Assembly (NCBI RefSeq): GCF_026250525.1
Contig: NZ_CP111043.1
Location: forward strand, 2,713,501 to 2,777,500
Source of the DNA: Chondrinema litorale
Lineage (GTDB): Bacteria; Bacteroidota; Bacteroidia; Cytophagales; Flammeovirgaceae
Direction: 5' to 3'
Length of the DNA stretch: 64,000 bases
Below are positions 19,701 to 28,292 of the stretch, in pieces (position 1 is the stretch's first letter; each line of letters opens with the position of its first letter). The translations under genes were made by a program, and so were the position numbers. The notes beneath the pieces are model-generated. The model saw only the letters and a list, made by a program, of their open reading frames with translations. It did no database searches and had not been told where the DNA came from.

Positions 19701-22700
19701 ACATTAGACTTTTTTCAATATAGTTGGACAGAGCTAACAGCTGGTCAGTTTGTATTAAGTGCTCAAATGGCTTTGGCTTCGGGAGATACCATTTATTCCG
19801 ATAGTGTTACTATTAATGTTCTCCCTGTAAATGCATCGGTTTCTATTATTTCTCCAGCATCTGGAAGTAGCTTTGAAGCTCCTGCTGAGATTTTAATTGA
19901 AACAGAAATTAGTATTCCTGAGGAGTTGATAGAAAAAGTTATCTTCTATCAGGGAGAAACAGAAATTGCTGTAGATTCTATAGCACCATTTAATTACAGT
20001 TGGACAAATGTGCCAATAGGAGATTATGTATTAACTGTAGATGTAATTCAAAACGATGGTCAAGTTATCAGTTCAGGTCCTAAAACCATCACTGTAGAAT
20101 CTTTAAATAACTACAAAACATATAGAATCGAAGCAGAAGAATTTGTACTCAATACTTTCCAAGTGGAATCAGGAAGTTATGCTTCTAATGGCAAGTATAT
20201 AGGAATTCTGTCTGGTGAAGCTGGTACAGAAGGAGACGGTACATACATCTTTGAGGGGAATACAGATACTTATAAACTTACTATTGGTATTTTCGATGAA
20301 AACGATGGTACATCGGAAGTAACTGTAGGTGTAAATAACGATCATATAGCTACAATAGAATACGATGATACAACAGGAGAAACTGTGCCAAGCAGTAACT
20401 CTTTCAGAGAGATTCTACTAACTGATGGGTTGTTACTCAACAATGGAGATACAATTAAGATATCTGGAATGAGAACTACTTACGAACATGCCAGAATCGA
20501 TTATTTCGATTTAGAATCGACCACTATTGTTAATCAAGCACCTCAAATATCATTAACTAGTCCAGAAGACAGTAGTTATTACGAAGAAGATGCTACAATT
20601 ATATTATCTGCAAGTGCAAGTGATCCTGATGGAGTTGTAACCAGAGTGGAGTTTTATCAGGGAAGTGTATTGCTATCTGTAGATAATACCGAACCTTACA
20701 CTTATAACTGGGCAAATGTGCAAGAGGGGAATTATCAAATTAAAGCCATTGCTTATGATGAGTCAGGTGGAGTTACAGTTTCAGATGAAATTACTTTAAT
20801 AGTAGAGAAGCCGCCAGTGGTTTGTAATACAGATTATGCAGATAATGATGGAATGGTAATTATTGAAGCAGAATCTGTCGAACTTTCTACCAACTGGAAA
20901 GAGAGAACTATTTTATCAGATTATACAGGAGCTTCTTATTTGCTTTGGAATGGTGATGATTTCTTTACTGGCCCAGGGCCAGAGGTACTAACTTATAATT
21001 TCACTATTCAGGAGCCGGGTACATATCAGGTAGTTTGGAGAAGTTATAACACCATAGGAAATATTGCTTCAGAAGATAACGATAGCTGGTTAAGGTTTCC
21101 AGAAGCTACGATGTATGCTAGTGATGGAAGTGATAAGGTATATCCGGCAGGTGGATATGGTTTGCCAACAAATGCTACTACAGTTTCAGAAAGTACTGAT
21201 GGTTGGTTTAAGGTGTACATGTCTGAGTTAGATAAATGGAGTTATCAAACTTATACATACGACAATAATCCACATACTATTTATGTGGAGTTCACAGAAG
21301 CAGGCCAATATTCTTTCGAAATAGCAGGCCGTTCAAAAGGGCATGCAATAGATAGAATCATTCTCTTCCAATCTTCGGTTTCATTTGCGGATGCTACTAA
21401 TACTAGTAATGAAGAAACTTTCTGTGAAGGTGTAGATATTAACCAAAAACCATCAGTGCAAATTACAAGTCCAGATAATAGCTCTTTTTATCCTTCAAAT
21501 GCTAGTATACAAATAATTGCAGATGCATTTGATACTGATGGCTCAGTTACCAAAGTCACTTTTTATGCAGGAGATCAGTTACTCACAGAATTAACCGCGT
21601 CTCCATATAGATATACTTGGGAAAACGTACCAGATGGAATCCATTATCTTACTGCTAGAGCTACAGATAATGAAGGCGCCCATGTTATCTCATCTGCGAT
21701 AACTGTAAATGTGGGTGATGATCTTCAAAATATGGAGCCAGAAGGCTCTATTATTAGTCCGATAGATGGGAGCCGATTCGATATTGGAACCTCATTTACC
21801 ATTCAGTCTCTAGCTTCTGACGAAGATGGTAGTGTAAAAAGAGTTGAATTCTATTATAATGGCCAACTGCTAAATATAGACCAAACAGCTCCTTACCGAT
21901 TTGATTGGGAAACTACAATTTCAGGCAGATATGATATTAGTGCCAAAATTGTAGATAATCTGGAAACCTATTCTTATACAGATACAATCACTATTTATAT
22001 AAATGCGATTCCTGGTAATTTACCTCCGGTAGTAAGTATTACTTCACCAGATGATAATATGACATATGCGAGTGGAGATTCTGTAATTATTACTGCAGAT
22101 GCCAGCGATCCAGATGGTAAAGTAAGATCAGTAGAATTCTACATTGGTGGAATTAGAGTAGGTACAGATAATACTGCTCCATACGAGTATTATTGGAGCA
22201 CACCAGAAGAAGGGGCTAGCTCTGTTTTTGTGAAAGCAATAGATAATCAGGGAGCAAGCTCAAATAGCCAGTTAATTAGTATTCTGGTGGGAGATGTGGA
22301 TAATTCAGGTGGTTCTGGGCAGGCAATTGTTTTTACATCTCCATCTAGTGATACCACAGTAGCTTTAAGTGCTTCGGTTACTTTGAGAGTAGCAACTAAT
22401 CCTGATTTAGATATTGATCTGGTTACATTCTTTATGGATGGAGAAAATATAGTGGAAGATGCTTCTAAGCCATTTAATTTTACGCTGTCATTCCCATTCG
22501 AAGGAGTATATAGTATAAGAGCCAGAGCTTTTGACGATTTAGGAAATACTTATATTTCTAATGAGATTAAAATTGGTGTTAATCAAAGTCCAACAGCAAT
22601 AGATAAAGAGAATGCTCAGGAGATAGGCTTTCATCTATATCCTAACCCTTCAGAAGATTTAGTATATCTTACTCAACAACTTCCTTCCAACACAAATTAC

Positions 22701-22874
22701 GAAGTTGCCGTAGTAGATATGACTGGAAAAACCCTACTGAATGAGAAGTATTTGAAAAAATCTTCTGGCGAGGAAGTGAAAACTTTAAATATTTCTTCTT
22801 TTAAAACAGGGATTTACATTGTTTATATCAAAACAAATAAGTCCGTATATATCAATAAGTTACAAAAGAAGTAG
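16779..22874 (+). CDS. Giant secreted ThuA protein with about 14 Ig-like domains, two carbohydrate-binding-like domains and a T9SS sorting domain
   Basis: A 2031-residue protein. Signal peptide about 1-33; ThuA domain about 39-265 (VLVFTKTNGFRHASIE, GGGFVGIHAATDTYRD, GGRSFYTSLGHDE). Nine consecutive Big_7-like Ig domains of about 93 residues run from about 269 to 1107, each opening with an L-x-I-x-S/T-P-x-D/N motif. A CBM6-like domain follows (about 1110-1247, opening YRIEAEEF), then one Ig domain, a second longer carbohydrate-binding-like domain (about 1345-1545, opening IIEAESVEL), and four more Ig domains (ITSPDNSSF, IISPIDGSRF, ITSPDDNMTY, FTSPSSDTTV). The last 80 residues form a type A T9SS C-terminal signal (FHLYPNPSEDLVYL, GIYIVYI). 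The gene lies 82 bases after the ThuA lipoprotein. I infer a cell-surface or released protein that binds glycans. Two Ig units are almost identical in DNA sequence. Confidence 0.9.
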   Translation: MLKLYKRFNTKAIKFFIIAFPLVFSYLSNSLQAKQTDPFKVLVFTKTNGFRHASIETGVSMLEDLGTTNNFEVTATEDNTLFTSETLQDYQVIIFCNTSGDELLSAEGQAAMEEFIQGGGGFVGIHAATDTYRDKSWPWYNDLVGGIVQVSPNHTDSDFEGTMNVLIADHPITAHIEGTTWTKTDEYYYWELNGGELSDDNTNLLEVQSTGTETYDVARPTTWCKEYDGGRSFYTSLGHDETSYTDDEVFKQLIANGILWVANIQEEEEIPTFQLTSPIDEAVYSELDEIALSIEGSITYDQVDAVEYYANETLIATLSEGDLYQYTWTSPEVGAADIYASVQVGTDTYITNTVSITVNAFEPTLSIINPTDGAEFYDYDTIAIALSADTGTYTIESVSYLLNDGAEILSTLTEGELLTYTWDTLVAGEYTLSASMLLSNAETVTSELVNITVTAFEPSLSIFSPATDSEFFDYETIEIELAVDTGVYTIGSVNYLLGDGSDTLATLNEGELLTYTWDSLVAGDYSLFASMLLSNEETYFSDPVALKINGFESSLTFITPTDSSTFSESEDISVTLSAETGEAEISSVSYVIDDTIRSTLTEGELLVYDWTLPSVGEHSLSTFMLLDAVDTVYSDTIIVTVTPFEPSLTIESPLDSSSYSESEDIPISLLAETGRSEISSVSYVIDDTIRSTLTEGELLVYDWTLPSVGEHSLSTFMLLDAVDTVYSDTIIVTVTPFEPSLTIESPLDSSSYSESEDIPISLLAETGRSEITSVSYVIDDTIRSTLTEGELLVYDWTLPSEGEHSLSTFMLLDAVDTVYSDTITVTVTPFEPSLTIESPLDSSSYSVLEPITVSLQVETGRSILNSVSYVVDDTVRATLTEGDLFTYELETQALGEHSLSAYMLIDDTLTVYTDTILVNVVPFVASLNIQSPLNDASFSEDDEAILIELVENIGEDTVNTVRYYADEELIGTKDTLDFFQYSWTELTAGQFVLSAQMALASGDTIYSDSVTINVLPVNASVSIISPASGSSFEAPAEILIETEISIPEELIEKVIFYQGETEIAVDSIAPFNYSWTNVPIGDYVLTVDVIQNDGQVISSGPKTITVESLNNYKTYRIEAEEFVLNTFQVESGSYASNGKYIGILSGEAGTEGDGTYIFEGNTDTYKLTIGIFDENDGTSEVTVGVNNDHIATIEYDDTTGETVPSSNSFREILLTDGLLLNNGDTIKISGMRTTYEHARIDYFDLESTTIVNQAPQISLTSPEDSSYYEEDATIILSASASDPDGVVTRVEFYQGSVLLSVDNTEPYTYNWANVQEGNYQIKAIAYDESGGVTVSDEITLIVEKPPVVCNTDYADNDGMVIIEAESVELSTNWKERTILSDYTGASYLLWNGDDFFTGPGPEVLTYNFTIQEPGTYQVVWRSYNTIGNIASEDNDSWLRFPEATMYASDGSDKVYPAGGYGLPTNATTVSESTDGWFKVYMSELDKWSYQTYTYDNNPHTIYVEFTEAGQYSFEIAGRSKGHAIDRIILFQSSVSFADATNTSNEETFCEGVDINQKPSVQITSPDNSSFYPSNASIQIIADAFDTDGSVTKVTFYAGDQLLTELTASPYRYTWENVPDGIHYLTARATDNEGAHVISSAITVNVGDDLQNMEPEGSIISPIDGSRFDIGTSFTIQSLASDEDGSVKRVEFYYNGQLLNIDQTAPYRFDWETTISGRYDISAKIVDNLETYSYTDTITIYINAIPGNLPPVVSITSPDDNMTYASGDSVIITADASDPDGKVRSVEFYIGGIRVGTDNTAPYEYYWSTPEEGASSVFVKAIDNQGASSNSQLISILVGDVDNSGGSGQAIVFTSPSSDTTVALSASVTLRVATNPDLDIDLVTFFMDGENIVEDASKPFNFTLSFPFEGVYSIRARAFDDLGNTYISNEIKIGVNQSPTAIDKENAQEIGFHLYPNPSEDLVYLTQQLPSNTNYEVAVVDMTGKTLLNEKYLKKSSGEEVKTLNISSFKTGIYIVYIKTNKSVYINKLQKK
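18531..19367 (+). repeat. Tandem 279-bp repeats inside the giant ThuA gene
   Basis: Three consecutive 279-bp units (93 codons) start at 18531, 18810 and 19089. By direct comparison the first two differ at a single base (ttgcc versus ttgct). The third is near-identical over its first 100 or so bases and then diverges. A more distant fourth unit continues in phase at 19368. Each unit equals one Ig-like domain. Confidence 0.92.
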
Positions 22875-23202
22875 GCTTTTTTTAATTGAAAAAAGAGCAA
22901 ATGGTATAAGTATTGCGCTTAATACAGATGTAAGGTTTTTGTGTAAATTCCATAACCTTAAATTGTATTAAGCGTATTTATCATAAATGTTTCTGAATAT
23001 GAAGATACATATTAAATGAAATCAGATGTAAGATTTTAATAATGTATCAACACAAACCATCCTAACAGAAAATTCTAAAGATATAATCAATCCTACAGCT
23101 TAACTCAAACATAAAAGGCTAAATGCCTTAATGGGAAAGCTATATACTAACAATAGAATTTAGATTAACAATCAGTAATAATTAAACCAAATAACTCCTA
23201 TT
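22875..23202. other. 328-base intergenic region with a nested inverted repeat
   Basis: No credible gene was found. The notable element is an inverted repeat with two pairs of arms: cgcttaatac at 22916-22925 pairs with gtattaagcg at 22965-22974, and inside it taaggtt at 22931-22937 pairs with aacctta at 22954-22960. No T-tract follows, so it is not a standard terminator. The remainder is AT-rich and presumably contains the rlpA promoter. Confidence 0.6.
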
Positions 23203-23964
23203 ATGAAACCTTATTTTTTAATCACGTCATTCGTATTGTTGCTGTTTAATATGTCTTTTGCAGACATTAAAGCAGATTATCATTTAGGCTACAAAGAAAA
23301 TGGACAGGCTTCTTATTACGGAAAGCAATTTCATGGAAGGTTAACTGCAAACGGGGAAAAATATAACATGTATGCACTTACTGCTGCCCATAAAACAATT
23401 CCCTTTAATAGTTTAATTAGAGTAAGAGACTTGGAAACAGGCCAAAGCGTAATTGTGAGAGTAAACGATAGAGGTCCTTTTGTAAAAGGTAGAGTATTAG
23501 ACCTATCATTAGGTGCAGCACGTGAAATAGGTATGATCCAAAAGGGTGTTGCAAATATTGAAATTGAAGTACTACGAGTAGGTATTGGTGATGAAGATCC
23601 AGTAGTATCTGCTAAGCCCGAATCGAAACCAAAAACCCAGCAAGGTAAGGCTGTAAATGCTAAAGAGAAAACAAGCAATAAAAAAGATGGTACTTATAGT
23701 ATTTGGGGTACCGAGAAAAAAGCTAAAGGATTTGGTATTCAGCTTAATTCATTTACTTCTAGCAAGCAAATGCTAACTAGTGCTAAAAAAGCCAGAGCAC
23801 AAGGTTTAGAAGACTTATATGTACAATTAGTTACAATGAATGGGAAACAGTACTATCGTTTGTTGTACAAGGCAGAATCTAATAACAAACATCTGCAAAA
23901 AGAGCTAAGACAAGTTAAAAAAGCAGGTTACAAAAATGCTTTTATTAGAGAACACAAAGCTTAA
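23203..23964 (+). CDS. rlpA: RlpA-family septal ring lytic transglycosylase-like protein
   Basis: A 253-residue secreted protein with a signal peptide ending near FADIKA. The double-psi beta-barrel RlpA domain spans about 34-125: [19 protein letters not shown], then [15 protein letters not shown], and [20 protein letters not shown], which contains the conserved Asn-Asp-Arg-Gly-Pro and catalytic Asp region. A Lys-rich linker leads to a C-terminal SPOR-like domain (about 178-252, [21 protein letters not shown]) that in other bacteria binds denuded peptidoglycan at the septum. There is no lipobox Cys, so it is periplasmic rather than lipid-anchored. A strong terminator follows. Confidence 0.9.
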   Translation: MKPYFLITSFVLLLFNMSFADIKADYHLGYKENGQASYYGKQFHGRLTANGEKYNMYALTAAHKTIPFNSLIRVRDLETGQSVIVRVNDRGPFVKGRVLDLSLGAAREIGMIQKGVANIEIEVLRVGIGDEDPVVSAKPESKPKTQQGKAVNAKEKTSNKKDGTYSIWGTEKKAKGFGIQLNSFTSSKQMLTSAKKARAQGLEDLYVQLVTMNGKQYYRLLYKAESNNKHLQKELRQVKKAGYKNAFIREHKA

Positions 23965-23988
23965 AATATTTTACAGCGTAAAGCTTTT

Positions 23989-24022
23989 AGGAGAAAGACC
24001 AGTGGTTTTTCTCCTTTTTTTT
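23989..24022 (+). terminator. Rho-independent terminator after rlpA
   Basis: aggagaaagacc (23989-24000) pairs with ggtttttctcct (24004-24015), with one G-T wobble and a 3-base loop, followed directly by a run of T. Confidence 0.88.
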
Positions 24023-24119
24023 TATGCCAATTAAATAAGTTTTGTAAATGTCTGTTAAAGAAGTGGATGACAATTAAATCATATTCCCAAAAATGTTAAC
24101 GATGATGAAACACCCAATC

Positions 24120-24932
24120 ATGAAAAAAACACTTAGTTTGTTAATACCGGTTTTACTTTTTGTTACAACATTATTTGCCGGTTCTAATCCAGAGGAGGAG
24201 GCAGCGCTTAATAGTTTGATTTTGAGTTCTACCAAAGAGCTTTCAGACTACCACAAAACGAAAAATAAGAGTGCTGTTCTTCGTCATTTCCACGAAAAAA
24301 TGATAATAGATTTTACATATATAAGTATAAGCGGCAAAGTAAGAACTGAACGAATAGATTTTAATGAAATGGCTGCTCATCTCGAAGAGATTGCTCATAA
24401 CAAAATGGGTAGTACGCATGATGTTGAAATTATGAGAACTTTTGTAACTGGCGATATTGGAGTAGTAAGCTTCACAGAGGATTATGAAATGAAATATGGA
24501 AACGAAGTGCTTAACAAAGGGTCTCAACTTGTAACAGCAACAGCTAAAAAGTTTGGTCACGAGTGGAAAATCATCAGAATGACAGTAGTAGAAGTTGAAA
24601 ATGAGAAAATTAAAGGAACTTGTCTTTGTGAGTTATATTCAGGTGAGGGTACAAATGGCAACTATATTGCAAAAACTACATCTCCTGGTGGTAAAAGCTA
24701 CAATTCAGAAATGATGCATTTCACTTTTAGAAAAGAAGACAGGGTAAAAACTATTGTAAAGATGGAAGATACTACTTACTTATGGGAAAATAGCTTTGCA
24801 ATTTGGACAACCAACCACAATGGCGATAAAGAAAAACAAGTTGGTCAGGCTGCTTCAGAAGCGGAAGTAATTAAGCACTTGGTAGGTATCGAGTTTAAAG
24901 ATCACTGCACTGAACTTGTACTTAGAAAATAA
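24120..24932 (+). CDS. Secreted protein with an N-terminal NTF2/SnoaL-like domain
   Basis: I placed the start at the ATG in MKKTLSLLIPVLLF, which gives a standard signal peptide cut near FAGS; in-frame ATGs at 24093, 24102 and 24105 would add up to nine residues. The N-terminal half of the mature protein (about residues 25-150) resembles the SnoaL/DUF4440 cone-like fold: LSDYHKTKNKSAVLRHFHEKM, DIGVVSFTEDYEMKYG and KFGHEWKIIRMTVVEVE. The C-terminal half (from about GTCLCELYSGEG) is a separate beta-rich domain with no recognised family. Function unknown; probably a periplasmic ligand-binding protein. A strong shared terminator follows. Confidence 0.72.
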   Translation: MKKTLSLLIPVLLFVTTLFAGSNPEEEAALNSLILSSTKELSDYHKTKNKSAVLRHFHEKMIIDFTYISISGKVRTERIDFNEMAAHLEEIAHNKMGSTHDVEIMRTFVTGDIGVVSFTEDYEMKYGNEVLNKGSQLVTATAKKFGHEWKIIRMTVVEVENEKIKGTCLCELYSGEGTNGNYIAKTTSPGGKSYNSEMMHFTFRKEDRVKTIVKMEDTTYLWENSFAIWTTNHNGDKEKQVGQAASEAEVIKHLVGIEFKDHCTELVLRK

Positions 24933-24950
24933 TCTTACAATGAATTGATA

Positions 24951-24988
24951 AAAAAGAGCTTGTCTGCATGCAGACAAGCTCTTTTTTT
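24951..24988. terminator. Bidirectional terminator between the NTF2-like gene and hisH
   Basis: Perfect 36-base palindrome with 18-base arms (left arm 24951-24968, right arm 24969-24986), T-run on the plus side and A-run on the other, serving both convergent genes. Confidence 0.9.
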
Positions 24989-25577
24989 AATTACATTTTT
25001 CTATAAAATTCTGTAAAATTTTTGAGCCTACAGTACTGCTTTTTTCTGGGTGAAACTGAGCCGCATAAAAATTATCTTTATGTAACGCTGCACTAAAAGG
25101 AACACCATAGTCAGCAGTAGCAATAGTTTGCTGGCTTAATTCGGTATAATAACTATGTACAAAATAGACAAATGAGTCTTCTGGCAAATCTTCAAAAAGA
25201 GGACTTTTTACTGAGTGGATGTTATTCCAACCGATTTGAGGCACTTTTAAGTTTTCTGTGGGAAACTTCTTTACATCCAAATCAAACACGCCTAAACAGT
25301 CTGTATTATTCTCCTCAGAATGCTTACATAAAAGCTGTTGCCCAACACAAATGCCAAATACTGGTTGTTTCAGTTTAGGAATTACCTCATCTAGTTTTTT
25401 TACTTTAAGGCTTCTCATGGCAGCGTTTGCTTCGCCTACACCAGGAAAAATAACTTTATCAGCCGATTGCAAAACTTCATGGTCATCTGTAAGAATAGGA
25501 TCTATTCCCAAGCGATTTAAGGCATAAATAACCGATTGAATATTTCCCGCATTATATTTTACCAGAGCTATTTTCAT
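24987..25577 (-). CDS. hisH: Imidazole glycerol phosphate synthase, glutaminase subunit HisH
   Basis: A 196-residue class I glutamine amidotransferase that feeds ammonia to HisF in histidine biosynthesis. The N-terminus KIALVKYNAGNIQSVIYAL and the FPGVGEANAAM segment (oxyanion strand region) are characteristic of HisH. The nucleophile elbow is GICVGQQLL (Cys near 78; GICLGMQLL is more usual), and the catalytic His-Glu is in AQFHPEKS near residue 175. No other his gene is within the window, so hisH is detached from the histidine operon, or this is a second copy working with another HisF-like enzyme (as in some surface-sugar pathways). The promoter lies in the 185-base divergent gap. Confidence 0.9.
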   Translation of the reverse strand: MKIALVKYNAGNIQSVIYALNRLGIDPILTDDHEVLQSADKVIFPGVGEANAAMRSLKVKKLDEVIPKLKQPVFGICVGQQLLCKHSEENNTDCLGVFDLDVKKFPTENLKVPQIGWNNIHSVKSPLFEDLPEDSFVYFVHSYYTELSQQTIATADYGVPFSAALHKDNFYAAQFHPEKSSTVGSKILQNFIEKCN

Positions 25578-25762
25578 TGTTTCTAAATTCTTGTTGCCTT
25601 ACAAAGTTTAAAACTTTTTTTGTCAATTCTTACACTTCCGATAAAGTAATACACAGATAAATAGTAAAGTCATAAATTTTAGTCCATAAATCCTTTACGA
25701 TGTGCGTTTTTTACTTTGTTATAAAAATATTATCTTGTTTCATATCCTAAATTTTTTCAAAT

Positions 25763-26317
25763 ATGCAAGCACTCAAAAAAATCGGTATAGGCATTGGAGT
25801 TCTGGTTGTATTACTTTTATTAGTTGGTTTATTTCTACCCGAAGATTCTTATATGCAGCGTCAAATAGTAATAAATGCTCCCATAGAAACTGTATTCGAA
25901 GAAGTAAACGATTTTAAAAATTGGGAAAAATGGTCTCCTTTTGTGGCTATGGATCCAACAATAAAAATAACATATGGTGCAGAAACTGTTGGTAAAGGTG
26001 CAAGTTATAGTTGGGATGGAGAAGAGACTGGTTCAGGAGAACAATTTATTTTAGACTCTTCGCCAAATCAAACAATAGAAACTAAAGTAATATTTATTGA
26101 AGGTGATTCCGAATCTATGGGATTTGGACATTGGCAGTTTAAAAGTGTAGAAGATGGTGTAGAAGTAACATGGGGCTTTAGTACTACTGCAACATCTTAT
26201 TTTGAAAAATACTTTGGTGTATTAATGGATCCATTTCTTGGAGGTATATTTCAAGATGGACTCGAAAGTCTAAAAAAAGTAACCGAAGCAAAAGCCTTAA
26301 ATGTTTCTCTTAACTAA
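25763..26317 (+). CDS. SRPBCC/polyketide cyclase-like protein with N-terminal membrane anchor
   Basis: A 184-residue protein starting with a membrane helix (IGIGIGVLVVLLLLVGLFLP, about residues 6-25) and then a START/SRPBCC-fold domain: QIVINAPIETVFEEVNDFKNW, EKWSPFVAMDP, GFGHWQFKSVEDGVEVTWGF and a C-terminal amphipathic helix (GIFQDGLESLKKVTEA). The fold forms a hydrophobic ligand pocket. Members of this subgroup are usually annotated only as SRPBCC or polyketide cyclase, without a proven substrate. Monocistronic by position. Confidence 0.82.
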   Translation: MQALKKIGIGIGVLVVLLLLVGLFLPEDSYMQRQIVINAPIETVFEEVNDFKNWEKWSPFVAMDPTIKITYGAETVGKGASYSWDGEETGSGEQFILDSSPNQTIETKVIFIEGDSESMGFGHWQFKSVEDGVEVTWGFSTTATSYFEKYFGVLMDPFLGGIFQDGLESLKKVTEAKALNVSLN

Positions 26318-26426
26318 ATATATGATTGGAGTTTAAAGCTGATTTTTCGATTTACCAGAAGCCTTAATTTTAATCTAATCGGTTTAATTATCAAATTTGC
26401 GAAAAATTCACTTCAATATATTCATA

Positions 26427-27803
26427 ATGAAAATATTCTACTTTTTAATATTTATAGGCTTTATCTCTGCATGCAATACTCCCAAAAATGAAAAAATCTA
26501 TAATCAAGATCTTGCACTAATAAAAGATGTAAATGTATTAGATGTAAGAACTGGCGAAATCCTGAAAAATAAATTTATTCTAATTGGTGGAGGTGAGATA
26601 ATAGATATACTGGACGAACAACCAGAATCTAAAGAGATAGAAACAGTAATTGAGGCTTCTGGTAACTTTTTAATGCCCGGTTTGGCTGAGATGCATGCAC
26701 ATATCCCTTCTCCTGATTGGGGCAGAGAAAATTACGAAGAAACTTTGTTCTTATATCTTTCAAATGGAGTAACTACCATAAGAGGTATGCTTGGGCATCC
26801 TTTGCATTTGGAACTCAGAGAGAAGGCTTTAAAAAATGAAATATTGAGTCCGAGAATTATCACTTCAAGCCCTTCTTTTAATGGAAATACTGTACCAACT
26901 CCCGAAGATGCTGTAGAAAAGGTAGTAGCTTATAAAGAAGCTGGTTATGACTTCTTAAAGTTACATCCAGGTATTAAAAGAGAGGTTTTCGATACTTTAG
27001 TAAAAACTGCGAAACTAGTAGATATTCCATTTGCAGGTCATGTTTCAATTGATGTGGGCATTAGACATGCTTTAGAAAGTGGCTATGCGACTGTAGACCA
27101 TGTTGATGGTTTTATTGAAGGTTTGGTGCCAGAAGGAAAAGGTCTTGATCCAGCTTCAAATGGTTTTTTTGGATATAATTTTACTAATGAGGCAGATACT
27201 AATTTGATTAGCGAATTAGTAGAAATGACTAATACCTATGGTGTTTGGGTGGTACCGACACAAAGTTTGTTTATGAGATGGTTTTCTCCAACTGATCCTG
27301 AGCAACTTGCTTTAGAAGAAGAAATGAAATACATGCCTAAAAGAACTTTGGAGAGTTGGGTAAATAGTAAGAAAAACCTCATTTCTGATCCTGAGTTTAG
27401 TGCAGAAAAATGGGAGGCTTTTAATGCAATTCGTAAATCGTTGATCTATCAATTAAATAAAAAAGGTCACGGACTTTTGTTAGGTTCTGATGCACCACAA
27501 GTTTTTAACGTGCCGGGCTTTTCTATTCAACATGAGTTAAAAGGAATGTTAGATGCAGGTTTAACACCATTAGAAGCGATACAAATTGGCACATTAAACC
27601 CAGCAACCTATCTAAATATGGAAGGTAAATTAGGCGAAGTAGCCATAGGTGCAAGTGCCGATTTTATTATGTTGGAAGCTAATCCTCTTGACGATATGGA
27701 TATTCTAAAAAAGCCAGCAGGAGTAATGGTAAGAGGGCAATGGTTGTCTAGAGAAACTCTAGATAAAAAACTTGCTGAAATTGCCAGAAGTGCTGAGCAG
27801 TAA
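26427..27803 (+). CDS. Amidohydrolase-family lipoprotein (imidazolonepropionase-like)
   Basis: A start at the ATG at 26427 rather than an upstream TTG at 26397 gives a 458-residue lipoprotein with lipobox FISAC (Cys 16). The amidohydrolase metal centre is present: MPGLAEMHAHIP (H-x-H) near residue 80, Lys in DFLKLHPGI near 180, GHVS near 205, TVDHVDGF near 222 and LLLGSDAPQV (catalytic Asp) near 352. The substrate is unknown; relatives include prolidases, imidazolonepropionase and cyclic peptide hydrolases. A periplasmic or outer-membrane position follows from the lipobox. It is followed after 12 bases by a small DUF1801-like gene, so the two probably share a transcript. Confidence 0.88.
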   Translation: MKIFYFLIFIGFISACNTPKNEKIYNQDLALIKDVNVLDVRTGEILKNKFILIGGGEIIDILDEQPESKEIETVIEASGNFLMPGLAEMHAHIPSPDWGRENYEETLFLYLSNGVTTIRGMLGHPLHLELREKALKNEILSPRIITSSPSFNGNTVPTPEDAVEKVVAYKEAGYDFLKLHPGIKREVFDTLVKTAKLVDIPFAGHVSIDVGIRHALESGYATVDHVDGFIEGLVPEGKGLDPASNGFFGYNFTNEADTNLISELVEMTNTYGVWVVPTQSLFMRWFSPTDPEQLALEEEMKYMPKRTLESWVNSKKNLISDPEFSAEKWEAFNAIRKSLIYQLNKKGHGLLLGSDAPQVFNVPGFSIQHELKGMLDAGLTPLEAIQIGTLNPATYLNMEGKLGEVAIGASADFIMLEANPLDDMDILKKPAGVMVRGQWLSRETLDKKLAEIARSAEQ

Positions 27804-27815
27804 GATAAATACAAT

Positions 27816-28190
27816 ATGAAAACCGACTTAACTGAAATTCAAAATACATTAAAAAATTTGATGCGGGTACATGTGCCTCCTTTGCAAATTAGAAAAGACA
27901 ATGAAAATGTATTTGAATTAGCAGGGACAATAGAAGCGATGCAAGGTAAGCAAAAGGTAGATGGATATTATTTTGCAAGTGTAGTTCCGAAACCAAAAGA
28001 TATTAGGTTATACTTTTTCCCTATTTATACGCATGTCGCACAGTTCGATTCTATGTCTGATGCGCTTAAAAAGTTTCTAAAAGGTAAAAGTTGTTTCCAT
28101 ATAAAAAAGCTAAGCCCAGAATTGAAAGAAGAAATTGCTCAAATGATCAATTTAGGAGTAGAACTGTATAAGACGGATGGATTAATTTAA
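27816..28190 (+). CDS. DUF1801-like small cytoplasmic protein
   Basis: A 124-residue protein with no signal peptide. The segment DGYYFASVVPKPKDIRLYFFP, a central beta region, KKFLKGKSCFHIKKL and SPELKEEIAQMI near the end resemble the DUF1801 (YdhG-like) fold, in which a short KGK/S-x-F loop precedes the last helix. The match is moderate. The gene starts 12 bases after the amidohydrolase stop. No function is known for the family. Confidence 0.62.
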   Translation: MKTDLTEIQNTLKNLMRVHVPPLQIRKDNENVFELAGTIEAMQGKQKVDGYYFASVVPKPKDIRLYFFPIYTHVAQFDSMSDALKKFLKGKSCFHIKKLSPELKEEIAQMINLGVELYKTDGLI

Positions 28191-28292
28191 TACGACTGTT
28201 AGAACTTGTTTTGCCCATTTAAAGTTATGGAGTAGCATTTTTTGCGAATTTTGTAAACTTTTTATTTTAACTGAAACGATTCTTACCGATTT

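Noticed and set aside
23331..23678. 115-residue minus-strand frame within rlpA
   Set aside because: It lies entirely opposite the conserved RlpA domain; no domain match.
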